Position numbers and translations under genes: made by a program. Positions 35,458 to 46,892 of a stretch of 64,000 nucleotides of DNA are shown piece by piece (positions within the stretch are counted from its first letter, which is position 1; every line of letters starts with the position of its first letter). Below the pieces are notes generated by a model. It had not been told where the DNA came from. It did no database searches and saw nothing but the letters and a program-made list of their open reading frames with translations. The stretch lies in assembly GCF_009296185.1 (NCBI RefSeq), contig NZ_WBJR01000002.1, positions 248,001 to 312,000 of the forward strand, in the 5' to 3' direction. Source of the DNA: Hydrogenovibrio sp. JE_KL2 (GTDB taxonomy: Bacteria > Pseudomonadota > Gammaproteobacteria > Thiomicrospirales > Thiomicrospiraceae).

Positions 35458-35725
35458 AAAGTCGATACTGGATAATTTATTTTGGTTCTGGCAACGTAAA
35501 ATTTGTTTTCAGCGAGGCGGAATTTTGAAGTGATATTGAAATATCACAAAAAACTCTAACGAAGCTGAAAGAAATTTTACGCCGCTCCTCCGGATGTGCC
35601 GCTAAGCCAGCATCTTCGGTGTTGTGGATTTTGGCAAAGATATTTCTTTACCTGCAATCCACGCCTAGAACCTGCCAGCTTAGCGAGCTCACAGAATCTA
35701 AAATAAATTATCCAGTATCGACTTT
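35458..35725. mobile_element. 268-bp element with perfect 26-bp inverted ends between dnaA and dnaN
   Basis: The first 26 bases (35458-35483, beginning AAAGTCGATACTGG) are the exact reverse complement of the last 26 (35700-35725). Inside are further paired segments: 35495-35513 with 35564-35582, a GTGATATT-GA-AATATCAC hairpin at 35530-35547, and CGCTAAG with CTTAGCG (about 35602 and 35680). No ORF of note. It looks like a MITE-type insertion or a highly folded RNA/DNA structure. Placed in the dnaA-dnaN gap, it could affect co-transcription. Confidence 0.72.
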
Positions 35726-35751
35726 GTTGAGGAACCTAAATAGGAAACAGG

Positions 35752-36858
35752 ATGAAAATCAGTCTATCGCGAGAAAACCTTTTAAAAGTCCTTCAAACGG
35801 TAGGAGGGGTTGTTGAAAAACGCCAGACCATGCCGATCTTGGGAAATATCTTATTCCAAATCAACCAAAACACCCTTACTGTTACCGCATCCGATTTAGA
35901 AATCGAAACGCGAGCGTCTACAGAACTGGAAACCAGTGATGGCGATTTCGACGTCACTCTACCTGCCATCAAACTCATCAGCATTGTTCGCTCTTTACCA
36001 GACGGCTTGACTGTCGTGCTGGAATTTGAAGATATGCGCTGCAAACTTTCTGCTGGACGCTCAAACTTCAAACTGTCGACGCTGCCTGCTGACGACTTCC
36101 CAACCATTGATTTAACGCAAGCAGAACTGTCTTTCTCTATGCAGCAACATCAGTTGAAGCAATTGATTCACAACACTGCATTTGCAATGGCGAGCCAAGA
36201 TGTCCGCTTCTACCTGAATGGTATGCTATTTGACATCAGCCACCAGACTTTACGGGTAGTGGCAACTGACGGTCACCGTTTGTCGACTTGTTCAACCCTA
36301 TTGGAAACAGAAGGTTTGACAGCGACTCAAGCAATTTTGCCGCGTAAAGGGGTTTTGGAACTGCAAAAACTGATCGGTGATGACGACAGCTTGATTTCTT
36401 TCTCTTTGGCGAAAAACTATTTGACGGTTCAGTTCGAAGAAACCGTATTCACCTGTAAGCTAGTCGATGGTCGATTCCCGGATTTCAAACGTGTTATTCC
36501 ACAACATAATGACCAATTGGTACAAACCGACCGTGAAGTGCTTCGTAGTATCCTTCAGCGTTCGGCGATTTTGTCGAATGATAAATTCAAAGGCATTCGT
36601 TTGTCTCTGGCACCAAACCTATTGGCGGTTCATGCACAGAACTCCGATCAAGACGAATCACACGAAGATATGGCTATTGATTACCAAGGCACACAAATGG
36701 AAATCGGGTTTAACGTGAACTACCTGATTGATGTTCTCAACTCAATGCACGAACAAACCGTTACGTTATACTTGAAAGATGCCAATAGCAGCTGCATGGT
36801 CGAAACACAAAACGAAGCTTGTCATTGTCAGCATGTCATCATGCCAATGCGCCTGTAG
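35752..36858 (+). CDS. dnaN: DNA polymerase III beta subunit (sliding clamp)
   Basis: Ring-shaped dimer that holds DNA polymerase III on DNA. 368 aa, matching the usual 366. It begins MKISLSRENLLKVLQTVGGV, contains YLNGMLFDI and the ATDGHRLSTC region in domain 2, and ends with HVIMPMRL, the canonical clamp C-terminus. The ATG at 35752 is 26 bp after the inverted-repeat element, so the element probably contributes to or separates its promoter. Confidence 0.98.
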   Translation: MKISLSRENLLKVLQTVGGVVEKRQTMPILGNILFQINQNTLTVTASDLEIETRASTELETSDGDFDVTLPAIKLISIVRSLPDGLTVVLEFEDMRCKLSAGRSNFKLSTLPADDFPTIDLTQAELSFSMQQHQLKQLIHNTAFAMASQDVRFYLNGMLFDISHQTLRVVATDGHRLSTCSTLLETEGLTATQAILPRKGVLELQKLIGDDDSLISFSLAKNYLTVQFEETVFTCKLVDGRFPDFKRVIPQHNDQLVQTDREVLRSILQRSAILSNDKFKGIRLSLAPNLLAVHAQNSDQDESHEDMAIDYQGTQMEIGFNVNYLIDVLNSMHEQTVTLYLKDANSSCMVETQNEACHCQHVIMPMRL

Positions 36859-36872
36859 TCCTTTTGAAGCAA

Positions 36873-36901
36873 ACGAGCGGGTTCTCTCAATGCCCGCTCG
36901 T
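36873..36901. other. Hairpin between dnaN and recF
   Basis: ACGAGCGGG at 36873-36881 pairs with CCCGCTCGT at 36893-36901 around an 11-nt loop. There is no T-run, so it is more likely a processing or attenuation structure than a terminator. Confidence 0.6.
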
Positions 36902-36972
36902 CATGTCCACTATCTCAACATTTCTAAGCCTTCGGATACGACCGATTTTCCAAGCATTTAAGTGAGCATCAC

Positions 36973-38067
36973 TTGGCTAAACTACTTGAATTACAGCTAC
37001 AGCATTTCAGAAACCTGAAATCTTACAAACTGACATTCGGCCCTCGCCTGAATTTAATCGTGGGGGATAATGCTGCGGGAAAAACGTCTTTGATCGAAGC
37101 GGTTTGGGCGCTATCATCAGGCCGCTCTTTTCGTACCGCCAAGCCACAGCAACTGATTCAGCATGACACCTCTGAATTGACGTTATTTGCCAAGGTCGAG
37201 CAACAACAACAAGTTCATGCCATCGGGTTATCCCGTTCTGAAGAAAAAGTGTTTATTAAAGTAGACGGCGAGGCGATACAAACCCAAGCCGAGCTTGCCA
37301 GTAAGTTGCCGGTACAACTCTTAACCCCGGAAAGCCATCGACTGTTGGAAGAAGGGCCAAAGGCTCGACGACAATACTTAGACTGGGGCTGCTTCCATCA
37401 ATCACAACCTTTCATCAATGCTTGGCGACACTATCAAAGAGCACTCAAACAACGTAATCATGGCCTAAAATCACGTTTGCCCAAAGAACAGATTGAGCTT
37501 TGGAATGCACAGTTGATTGAAACCGCTCATGACATTGATCAAATTCGAGAGAAATATATTGAGGACCTGTCTCCTTATCTCACCGAGTTTTGTCAGGCAC
37601 TGATGCCGGAGCTGACCGTTTTGCCCGAGTGCCACTTTCGTACTGGTTGGCCGAAATCAGCAGGCACCTTTGCACAAGCCTTGGCATCGAACTTCGCTAA
37701 GGACTTGCAACAAGGTCATACCCAATACGGCTGCCATCGTGCGGATATTAAGTTCCGTTTTAATGGGCAAGATGCGTTGATGAAACTGTCTCGAGGCCAA
37801 CAAAAACTGTTCGTTTGTGCACTGTTACTGGCTCAAGCGAGCCTTTACGAAAAAACCGCAAACGAAGCCGTCATCATGCTGATTGACGACTTGCCGGCTG
37901 AGTTGGATGCTCACCATCGCGAGACACTACTCAAATTGCTACAGGCATTGGATATCCAACACCTTCTTACCAGCACAGATAAGGCTTTGATTCCACTACT
38001 AGATGCTGACAATGCCAAAGTTTGGCAGCTTGAAAATGGACAATTCTCAGAACTGCTTCAAGACTAA
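36973..38067 (+). CDS. recF: DNA repair and recombination protein RecF
   Basis: SMC-like ATPase that helps load RecA at gaps. 364 aa: N-terminal LQLQHFRNLKSYKL, Walker A IVGDNAAGKTSLIEAV (about 30-45), the signature MKLSRGQQKLFVCALLLAQA and Walker B VIMLIDDLPAELD. Start codon TTG at 36973; no nearby ATG fits the family start. The 114-bp gap from dnaN holds a hairpin. It is usually followed by gyrB; here two secreted-protein genes and a minus-strand sulfurtransferase intervene. Confidence 0.95.
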   Translation: MAKLLELQLQHFRNLKSYKLTFGPRLNLIVGDNAAGKTSLIEAVWALSSGRSFRTAKPQQLIQHDTSELTLFAKVEQQQQVHAIGLSRSEEKVFIKVDGEAIQTQAELASKLPVQLLTPESHRLLEEGPKARRQYLDWGCFHQSQPFINAWRHYQRALKQRNHGLKSRLPKEQIELWNAQLIETAHDIDQIREKYIEDLSPYLTEFCQALMPELTVLPECHFRTGWPKSAGTFAQALASNFAKDLQQGHTQYGCHRADIKFRFNGQDALMKLSRGQQKLFVCALLLAQASLYEKTANEAVIMLIDDLPAELDAHHRETLLKLLQALDIQHLLTSTDKALIPLLDADNAKVWQLENGQFSELLQD

Positions 38068-38159
38068 TGTCAGGGATTGTCTTTGCTATTTAGGCGGTTT
38101 TCATGAATAATTTGCTATATCAAAAGATAAACCACAAAGCGAACAACAGAGAGCACGCT

Positions 38160-38735
38160 ATGTCTTTACGCAACATCTTAACCATTTCTTTATTTTCACT
38201 ACTGACGTCATTAAGTGTCGGCAAAGCCTATGCCGATGACAGCTACACCGAAGCGTTAAAATCCTTTAGAGCAGTTGATGCCACCGCACCCTTCTTCAAA
38301 AATGCTTATGGCTATGCGGTATTTCCTACTGTCGGAAAGGCCGGGTTCATCGTCGGTGGCGCCTATGGCAAAGGTCGCGTTTATAAGTACGGCAACTGGG
38401 TGGGTAACAGCACCCTGGTTCAAGGCACTGTCGGCTTCCAATTAGGCGGTCAGGTCTTCAGTGAAATCATCTTCTTTAAAAACAAAGATGCTTATGACGA
38501 TTTCACCAGAGACGGCTTTGAATTCGGTGGAGAGGCCTCGGTCGTTGCCATCACAGCCGGCGCTTCTGCTTCTGCCGGAACCACTGGAACGACCGCAGGT
38601 GCGAGCGGCGGTAGTAACAACGCTACCGGAAATGCTGACTACTATCGTGGTATGGCAACCTTCACCATCGCCAAGGGTGGTTTGATGTATCAAGCAACGC
38701 TTGGCGGACAGAAGTTTAGCTTCGAGCCAAAATAA
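38160..38735 (+). CDS. Secreted SYLF/YSC84-domain protein
   Basis: 191 aa from ATG 38160. A signal peptide runs to about residue 24 (SVGKAYA). The mature part has the SYLF/YSC84 lipid-binding pattern: FFKNAYGYAVFPTVGKAGFI, GKGRVYKYGNWVGNSTLVQG and EIIFFKNKDAYDDF. A Ala/Gly/Thr-rich low-complexity stretch (about 135-160) interrupts the domain before YRGMATFTIAKGGLMYQ. Bacterial members are periplasmic and may bind phosphoinositide-like lipids. It lies between recF and the ChaN-like gene (4-bp gap). Confidence 0.8.
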   Translation: MSLRNILTISLFSLLTSLSVGKAYADDSYTEALKSFRAVDATAPFFKNAYGYAVFPTVGKAGFIVGGAYGKGRVYKYGNWVGNSTLVQGTVGFQLGGQVFSEIIFFKNKDAYDDFTRDGFEFGGEASVVAITAGASASAGTTGTTAGASGGSNNATGNADYYRGMATFTIAKGGLMYQATLGGQKFSFEPK

Positions 38736-38739
38736 CCTT

Positions 38740-39741
38740 ATGCATAACGTTATGCCAAGTCGTTTTTCGGTTGGTGTTTTGCTGGCACTGTTTCTAAACC
38801 TCAACCCTGCCTATGCAAACAACGATGCGACTTCTCAAACTTATCCCAAGCTAAAAACCCTGTACAGTTTTGATTTGGTTGACAGTCAAACCGGCGCGTT
38901 GATTTCCGTTAACCAACTGGCTCAGAAAATCCAACATACCGATGTGGTTTTCATTGGCGAATTTCACGGCAACCAAGCTTCCCATCTTTTGGAGTCAGAG
39001 CTTCAGTCCGCACTTTATGATTTACGTCCGAATCAAGTGCTGTCAATGGAACAGTTCAATCGAGACCATCAGCAAGCCATTGATCGATACCTTGATGGCG
39101 AAATCGGCGAAAAAACCTTCATCAACCAAAGTGACGCCTGGTCGAACTACAGCGGCAGTTATCGCCCGCTAATCGAATTCGCAAAACAACACTTCCTGCC
39201 TGTGATTGCTGCCAATGCGCCTTTCCAAGCCGTACGCTGTGTCGGCAGACAAGGCAAGCCCTACTTGAAAAAACTCACTGCAGAAGAGAAAGAACAGATC
39301 GCCAGCCAGCCATTTATGAGCAATGCCGCCTACCAAAAGAAATTCGCCCAATTTCAATCCATGGCAAAACCCCATACACAAAATCAAAAGGCTTACGAAG
39401 CGCAATTGCTACGTGACAACACCATGGCGGAGTCGATTCTCCAAGCACTAAAGGCAAATCCCGGTGCTCAGGTCATTCATACCAATGGTACCTTTCATAG
39501 TGAATCTCACTTAGGCACCGCGGCACTATTGCAACAACGAAACCCAAAACTGAAAGTGGTTGTTATCAGTCCGATCACCGCCACCAACCCTGACAAGCCA
39601 CAGATACAGCCCGCCGACTTGAAAAAGGGCGATTATGTATACCTGATTCAACCATTGCCAGTTGATTATGTACAGGCGAAAAATCGCCAAGCCGCATTTG
39701 CCAAAATGTTCAAGGATGCCCAGGCTAAACCTTGTCGCTAG
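38740..39741 (+). CDS. ChaN-like haem-binding/iron-regulated protein
   Basis: 333 aa with an N-terminal signal peptide (to about PAYA). The ChaN (cofactor-haem-binding) domain is marked by DVVFIGEFHGNQASHLL, LSMEQFNRDHQQAIDRYL and the C-terminal VIHTNGTFHSESHLGTAALL. In Campylobacter ChaN is an outer-membrane haem-binding lipoprotein. No clear lipobox Cys is seen here, so it may be soluble periplasmic. It is co-transcribed with the SYLF protein. ATG 38740 is used; 38752 is an alternative. Confidence 0.8.
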   Translation: MHNVMPSRFSVGVLLALFLNLNPAYANNDATSQTYPKLKTLYSFDLVDSQTGALISVNQLAQKIQHTDVVFIGEFHGNQASHLLESELQSALYDLRPNQVLSMEQFNRDHQQAIDRYLDGEIGEKTFINQSDAWSNYSGSYRPLIEFAKQHFLPVIAANAPFQAVRCVGRQGKPYLKKLTAEEKEQIASQPFMSNAAYQKKFAQFQSMAKPHTQNQKAYEAQLLRDNTMAESILQALKANPGAQVIHTNGTFHSESHLGTAALLQQRNPKLKVVVISPITATNPDKPQIQPADLKKGDYVYLIQPLPVDYVQAKNRQAAFAKMFKDAQAKPCR

Positions 39742-39755
39742 CATTTCTTTGCTGA

Positions 39756-39774
39756 CCCCAACCTGGCAGATTTT
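39756..39774 (+). repeat. Dispersed 19-bp motif, copy 5
   Basis: Exact CCCCAACCTGGCAGATTTT, 15 bp after the ChaN-like stop and just ahead of the terminator hairpin. Confidence 0.9.
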
Positions 39775-39787
39775 AAGCGACATAAAA

Positions 39788-39810
39788 AAAGCGGCTAATG
39801 CCGCTTTCTT
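39788..39810. terminator. Bidirectional Rho-independent terminator
   Basis: AAAGCGGC-TAAT-GCCGCTTT hairpin with A-run on the left and T-rich right side, between the convergent ChaN-like and sulfurtransferase genes. Confidence 0.85.
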
Positions 39811-39815
39811 TCAAG

Positions 39816-40667
39816 TTAAAAAGGTTTTCCTTCCTCTATGGGTAATTCTGGAATCCTTGACCATTCATTCCAAGAACCGAAATAAAGTTTTACGTTTTCA
39901 ATGCCCGCAGACTTTAAAGCCACTAAGGTATTTGATGCACGGGCACCTTTGAAACAATAAACATACACTGGCGTGTCCTTTGTAATGCCCACGGTTTTAC
40001 ACTCTGCCAAAATCTCATCTGGCGTTTTGAATAGAGGAACGGTTCCAGGTTTCATCATACGATACCATTCAATCCAAACCGCGCCTGGCAATCGTCCCTT
40101 CCTTGGACAAAAATCCTTACCGTATGGCGAGGAGCTGTCGGCAATCCACTCATCCACATCACGGACATCCAGCATGACGGTTTCGCTTCCCAGCGCATTA
40201 AGTACGTCTTCCTTGCTGACCATTAAGCTATTGCCCGTTTCCTTAACAGGAAAAACGGTACTTTGTGGCGCTGGGATCTCTGTGCTCACAGCATATCCTT
40301 CAGCCAACCATGATTGATAACCGCCGTGAAGAATTGCGACCTTTTCATAGCCCAAATAACTTAGCAGAAAATAACCACGGCATGACTGTCCAAAACCCGT
40401 TGCCATAGAATCTTCATAAAAGACCGCGGTTTCTTCTCCTGAAAGTCCGGCCTCGCCAAACGCTGAGGCAAAATTCTCTTTTAACTCCTGCAAACCTTCT
40501 GGCGTTGAGGTCGCTAAAAAAGTAAAAATAGAGTGAATATTTACGGCACCTGGAATATGCCCTTGCTCATAGGCTTCCGCGGATCTAGTATCAATAATGA
40601 CCGTAGGTGCTTCTGCTGTCAGCATTTCGTTGAGTTTGGACGCGTTGATGAGTACTTTGTCCGGCAT
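39816..40667 (-). CDS. Tandem-rhodanese sulfurtransferase
   Basis: 283 aa from ATG 40667 (AGGAG upstream). Two rhodanese domains: the first (about 1-125) has TVIIDTRSAEAYEQGHIPGA; the second (about 150-275) has VMLDVRDVDEWI, GRLPGAVWIEW and the active-site loop YCFKGARASN with the persulfide Cys. Transfers sulfane sulfur from thiosulfate or mercaptopyruvate to thiophiles such as cyanide. There is no signal peptide, so it is cytoplasmic. It fits a sulfur-oxidising lifestyle. It also makes thiocyanate chemistry possible in the cell, which is relevant to the cyanase island but not genetically linked to it. Confidence 0.9.
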   Translation of the reverse strand: MPDKVLINASKLNEMLTAEAPTVIIDTRSAEAYEQGHIPGAVNIHSIFTFLATSTPEGLQELKENFASAFGEAGLSGEETAVFYEDSMATGFGQSCRGYFLLSYLGYEKVAILHGGYQSWLAEGYAVSTEIPAPQSTVFPVKETGNSLMVSKEDVLNALGSETVMLDVRDVDEWIADSSSPYGKDFCPRKGRLPGAVWIEWYRMMKPGTVPLFKTPDEILAECKTVGITKDTPVYVYCFKGARASNTLVALKSAGIENVKLYFGSWNEWSRIPELPIEEGKPF

Positions 40668-43595
<2,928 letters not shown>

Positions 43596-43718
43596 TTAAA
43601 AACCCACTGTGGGTCGCTTCGGCATTGCTGGGCGGTGCTCTGAATCCTCATGTACCTTGGTACATCACGGATCACGCGCTCCGTCTGCCTCGCTGAAATG
43701 ACACTAGTTGGTTTTAAG
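43596..43718. repeat. Long imperfect hairpin element after gyrB
   Basis: A 123-bp GC-rich stretch that can fold on itself. The core TGTACC-TT-GGTACA (43651-43664) is extended by GAATCCTCA/CACGGATC, an outer GTCGCTTCGGC/AGCGAGGCAGAC region, and terminal TTAAAAACCCAC/GTTGGTTTTAAG. Composition differs from the AT-rich flanks. It may act as a terminator for gyrB (no U-run), or be a REP- or MITE-type repeat. No second copy was found in the window. Confidence 0.55.
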
Positions 43719-43720
43719 AG

Positions 43721-43735
43721 ATTTGACAGTCAAAT
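43721..43735. promoter_or_regulatory. Palindrome upstream of prk
   Basis: ATTTGAC-A-GTCAAAT, perfect 7-1-7 symmetry, 35 bp before the putative -35 box. It is a candidate operator for a prk regulator; the protein is unknown. A second TTTGAC lies at 43768. Confidence 0.4.
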
Positions 43736-43769
43736 GAGAGAATTTCAAACACTTATAAAAAAGTGTCAT

Positions 43770-43799
43770 TTGACAAAAAAACGATAAATCGGATTAAAT
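43770..43799 (+). promoter_or_regulatory. Sigma-70-like promoter of prk
   Basis: TTGACA at 43770 with ATTAAA/TTAAAT 17-18 bp later. Start predicted near 43806, giving a leader of about 135 nt that includes a 19-bp motif copy and ends with AAGGAG before the prk ATG. Confidence 0.55.
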
Positions 43800-43825
43800 A
43801 CGCAAATTATTTTTTAAACTTTAAA

Positions 43826-43844
43826 CCCCAACCTGGCAGATTTT
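43826..43844 (+). repeat. Dispersed 19-bp motif, copy 7
   Basis: Exact CCCCAACCTGGCAGATTTT, in the predicted 5' leader of prk, 97 bp before its ATG. Confidence 0.9.
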
Positions 43845-43941
43845 TAGAGTTTATTTTGAAAATAAAACTTTTAAAATTCAAGGGCTTGGATATGCTTGAC
43901 TTGCAAAGAAGCAAGAAGAGCATTTAGTTAAGGAGACTGAA

Positions 43942-44883
43942 ATGTCAGTAGAACATCCAATTGTAACGGTTACTGGTTCTTCCGGTGCAGGGACATCTTT
44001 CGTAAAACGCGCTGTAGAAAAAATCTTCGCACGCGAAAACTTGAACGTTGCTATCGTTGAAGGCGACAGCTACCACAAGTACAGCCGTGTTGAAATGAGA
44101 GAAAAAGTTGCTGAATCAAAAGCGAACGGCGGTCCGGTTCTGACACACTTTTCTGAAAAAGCGAACCTGTTCAATGAATTGGAAGCTCTATTTAAAGAAT
44201 ACAAAGAAAACGGTACTGGTAAACGTCGTTACTACATCCACAGCGATGAAGAAGCCGTTGAGCACAATGGCCGTCTAGGAACTGATTTGGCACCAGGTGA
44301 ATTTACACCTTGGGAACCTATTCCTGAAGGAACAGATATCCTGTTCTATGAAGGTCTTCACGGTATGGTTAAGCGTATGGATCACGGTCCAGAAGAAGGC
44401 ATGCATAACGTTGCTCAATACGTTGACTTGGGTATCGGTGTTGCACCATCTATCAACATCGAATGGATGCAAAAAATCTACCGCGATACATCTGAGCGTC
44501 CTTATTCAGTACAACAAGTTCGCGACGTGATTCTTGAGCGTATGCCTGACTACATCGAGACCATCGTTCCTCAATTCCACCGTACACACATCAACTTCCA
44601 CCGTGTACCGTTGATTGATACGTCTGACCCATTCTCAACGATGTCTGAAGATGCGCCTATGGGGCCAGCTCCAGAAGATTCATTGATTATCTGTCATGTA
44701 CGTCACCAAGACATCAACCTAGAACAAGTCAAAGACAAAATTCCAGGTGCATTCTTGCAAACTCCTGAGACTTTGGTATGTAACGGTTCACACATGGTTA
44801 CAGCGATGGATTTAATGATGTCTCCAATCATCCACAACTTGATTGAGAAAAAACGCGCTGCTATGGCGAAACTAAACGGTTAA
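43942..44883 (+). CDS. prk: Phosphoribulokinase (Calvin cycle)
   Basis: Phosphorylates ribulose 5-phosphate to the RuBisCO substrate. 313 aa, the size of the bacterial class I enzyme. It begins HPIVTVTGSSGAGTSFVKRA with the P-loop (about residues 11-18), then IVEGDSYHKYSR with the catalytic Asp, and the conserved ILFYEGLHGMV and TIVPQFHRTHINFHRVP. A strong AAGGAG precedes the start and a clean terminator follows, so it is a single-gene transcript, unlinked here to other cbb genes. Codon use looks highly biased (many GAA, AAA and CGT codons), suggesting high expression. It is the strongest marker of autotrophy in the window. Confidence 0.96.
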   Translation: MSVEHPIVTVTGSSGAGTSFVKRAVEKIFARENLNVAIVEGDSYHKYSRVEMREKVAESKANGGPVLTHFSEKANLFNELEALFKEYKENGTGKRRYYIHSDEEAVEHNGRLGTDLAPGEFTPWEPIPEGTDILFYEGLHGMVKRMDHGPEEGMHNVAQYVDLGIGVAPSINIEWMQKIYRDTSERPYSVQQVRDVILERMPDYIETIVPQFHRTHINFHRVPLIDTSDPFSTMSEDAPMGPAPEDSLIICHVRHQDINLEQVKDKIPGAFLQTPETLVCNGSHMVTAMDLMMSPIIHNLIEKKRAAMAKLNG

Positions 44884-44900
44884 TCAACTTCCGTTCGATA

Positions 44901-44926
44901 AAAAACCCGCTTTCGCGGGTTTTTTT
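44901..44926 (+). terminator. Rho-independent terminator after prk
   Basis: AACCCGC-TTTC-GCGGGTT hairpin with A-run before and seven T after. It can also serve the convergent DUF389 gene. Confidence 0.9.
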
Positions 44927-44949
44927 ATGTCTCAAAATTTTCAAATAGC

Positions 44950-46860
44950 CTAACGCTGTACCGCTAAGGTCGCCTCCAACAAAATAGGATGGTCAATCTT
45001 CTGTTCAATGCGCTGCTTGATATGGTCAATATCCTTATTGCCTAAGCTCTTTTGCGACACCAACGTTGCAACAACAAAGTCCGGTTTGCCTTGCTTGCCG
45101 GTGCTGACTTTGACATCCCGGATCTCCACGCCATCGACTTCCCAGCCTTCCAATGCATACACCATGCTCTGCTCGGTGACCATTTGATGAAATGAGATGA
45201 CCAACGGAATACTAATTAAAATCACAAACGCCAAACTCCATGCCATGCCTTTTTTCGCCAAATGGAATGGGCTGTATCCCATCAGCAAGAAGGTCACTGC
45301 CGCCGCAAGGACAATACCAATTAAGTTAGTCACAAACAATAACGACGCGCCATAAAACACATCAAAATCATGCCAACCGATACCAACACCCGATACCGCT
45401 AAAGGAGGTACCAATGCCACCGCAATCGCCACACCTGCCATACTTTTGGCGACTTCCGAACGGGCATTGGCATAAGCACCTGCCACCCCGGAGATAATCG
45501 CTACCCCTAAATCCAGAATGGTCGGACTTAACCGTGCACTGATTTCATGGTTCATCACATGCAAAGGCAATAAAAAGGTCAGGATGGTTCCACAGCTGAG
45601 TGCCAACAAAATACCTGCAGCAAGCGTTTTGGCAGAGTGGATCATCATGTCGGTTTCTTGGCGTAGCACCCCCATCGACAGAGAAATAATCGGCGACATC
45701 AGCGGGGCGAGAATCATTGCACCGATAATCACTGGCGCGGAATTGGCAAACAGACCCAACGTTGCCAACAGGGTCGACAACACCATCAGCACCACATAGG
45801 ACTCTGAAAGTTTGGCATTTTCTTTCAGCGTGACAAAGGTCTCTTTGACTTCTTCGGGGTCGGCATGGTGAATCCACGGCAAGGGATAAGCGACCAATTC
45901 TTCCACCCCTTGCCCGACCGGTAGGCCAGATACGCGAAGCGATTCTTTCAAATCGGTTTGTCCTGACTTTTCAGGCAGTAACTGCGTCAATATTCTTAAG
46001 GCATCCACCTGAACTTCGACTTCCACCTTTTCCGCATTATGCTCTTCGCCATTCAGGTAGTAATCGACTGTTTTGTTCGATGTCGAAATGGTCAGTTTTT
46101 CCGTCTTGACCATGCCCAGGTAGTTTCTGAGACGATTGTTTTGTCCTTTTCGCGGAAAGACCCGGCTAATCAGAAACCTGACTACCTCGGAAATACTCCT
46201 CGGAGCCAATACAATCGCATTCAAGCTGGATTCATCTTGCGGTATTTCGCCAACGATCGACTTGGTGAAATCACTGTCTGCCGGGCGATAAACGACGGCA
46301 ATTCCCAATGCTGCGGTATTGATAACCGTTTGCTTGGCGGTTTCCAAGCGAAAAGGGTTCAATCGCGTTTGGCTGAGGCTGAAAGTCAGTTTCAACAAAT
46401 TCTTTATCTTACTGAAAAAGCCCAAATCCACTTGCGAAGCCGGTGCCATGGTTTCACGTTTACCCAACATCACCGAACCGAAAACCAGCTCACCGTTACA
46501 GGTCATTAAATCTGCCAGGTTGGGGGTCTCGGTGCTTTGGATATCTGCCAGCGCATCCGGGAGTTTGGTTTTGATGGGAAAGCTGCGATAGAACCGGATG
46601 GCTTCAGGGTGCGGCAACACACCGACCTGCCAACCACCCTTGGAGGCAGCAGCGAGAAACTGACTCAGCTGCACATCACTTAGCCATACCAGTAGTCTGC
46701 TGTCTTCATCAAATGATGGAGAAGACTCTTCGGTGAACAAGCTCTGAAAAGACTGCGGCTCAACATCCCAATCGGCAAGTGACGGTAAGACGGTCTCTTC
46801 AAATTCCGTTTGCTTGTCAGCATCAAAGACCAGTGTATATTTAAACGCTGATTCTGCCAC
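44950..46860 (-). CDS. DUF389 (TIGR00341-type) membrane protein
   Basis: 636 aa. The N-terminal about 330 residues are soluble, with little similarity I can name. A DUF389 membrane region follows (about 350-560): SYVVLMVLSTLLATLGLFAN, APVIIGAMILAPLMSPIISL and ANARSEVAKSMAGVAIAVAL. A short C-terminal soluble domain ends the protein. The biochemical role of the family is unknown. It is last in an operon with hemF and hslR. Residues 112-118 (TPNLADL) are encoded by an 18/19 match to the dispersed motif. Confidence 0.8.
   Translation of the reverse strand: MAESAFKYTLVFDADKQTEFEETVLPSLADWDVEPQSFQSLFTEESSPSFDEDSRLLVWLSDVQLSQFLAAASKGGWQVGVLPHPEAIRFYRSFPIKTKLPDALADIQSTETPNLADLMTCNGELVFGSVMLGKRETMAPASQVDLGFFSKIKNLLKLTFSLSQTRLNPFRLETAKQTVINTAALGIAVVYRPADSDFTKSIVGEIPQDESSLNAIVLAPRSISEVVRFLISRVFPRKGQNNRLRNYLGMVKTEKLTISTSNKTVDYYLNGEEHNAEKVEVEVQVDALRILTQLLPEKSGQTDLKESLRVSGLPVGQGVEELVAYPLPWIHHADPEEVKETFVTLKENAKLSESYVVLMVLSTLLATLGLFANSAPVIIGAMILAPLMSPIISLSMGVLRQETDMMIHSAKTLAAGILLALSCGTILTFLLPLHVMNHEISARLSPTILDLGVAIISGVAGAYANARSEVAKSMAGVAIAVALVPPLAVSGVGIGWHDFDVFYGASLLFVTNLIGIVLAAAVTFLLMGYSPFHLAKKGMAWSLAFVILISIPLVISFHQMVTEQSMVYALEGWEVDGVEIRDVKVSTGKQGKPDFVVATLVSQKSLGNKDIDHIKQRIEQKIDHPILLEATLAVQR
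46508..46525 (-). repeat. Dispersed 19-bp motif inside the DUF389 gene
   Basis: Minus strand CCCCAACCTGGCAGATTT followed by A instead of T: 18 of 19 matching. It encodes the end of T112 through L118, in the same reading frame as the copy in rlmD. Confidence 0.75.
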
Positions 46861-46892
46861 TTTATCTCCTTGGTTCAGATGAACGTCATCCG

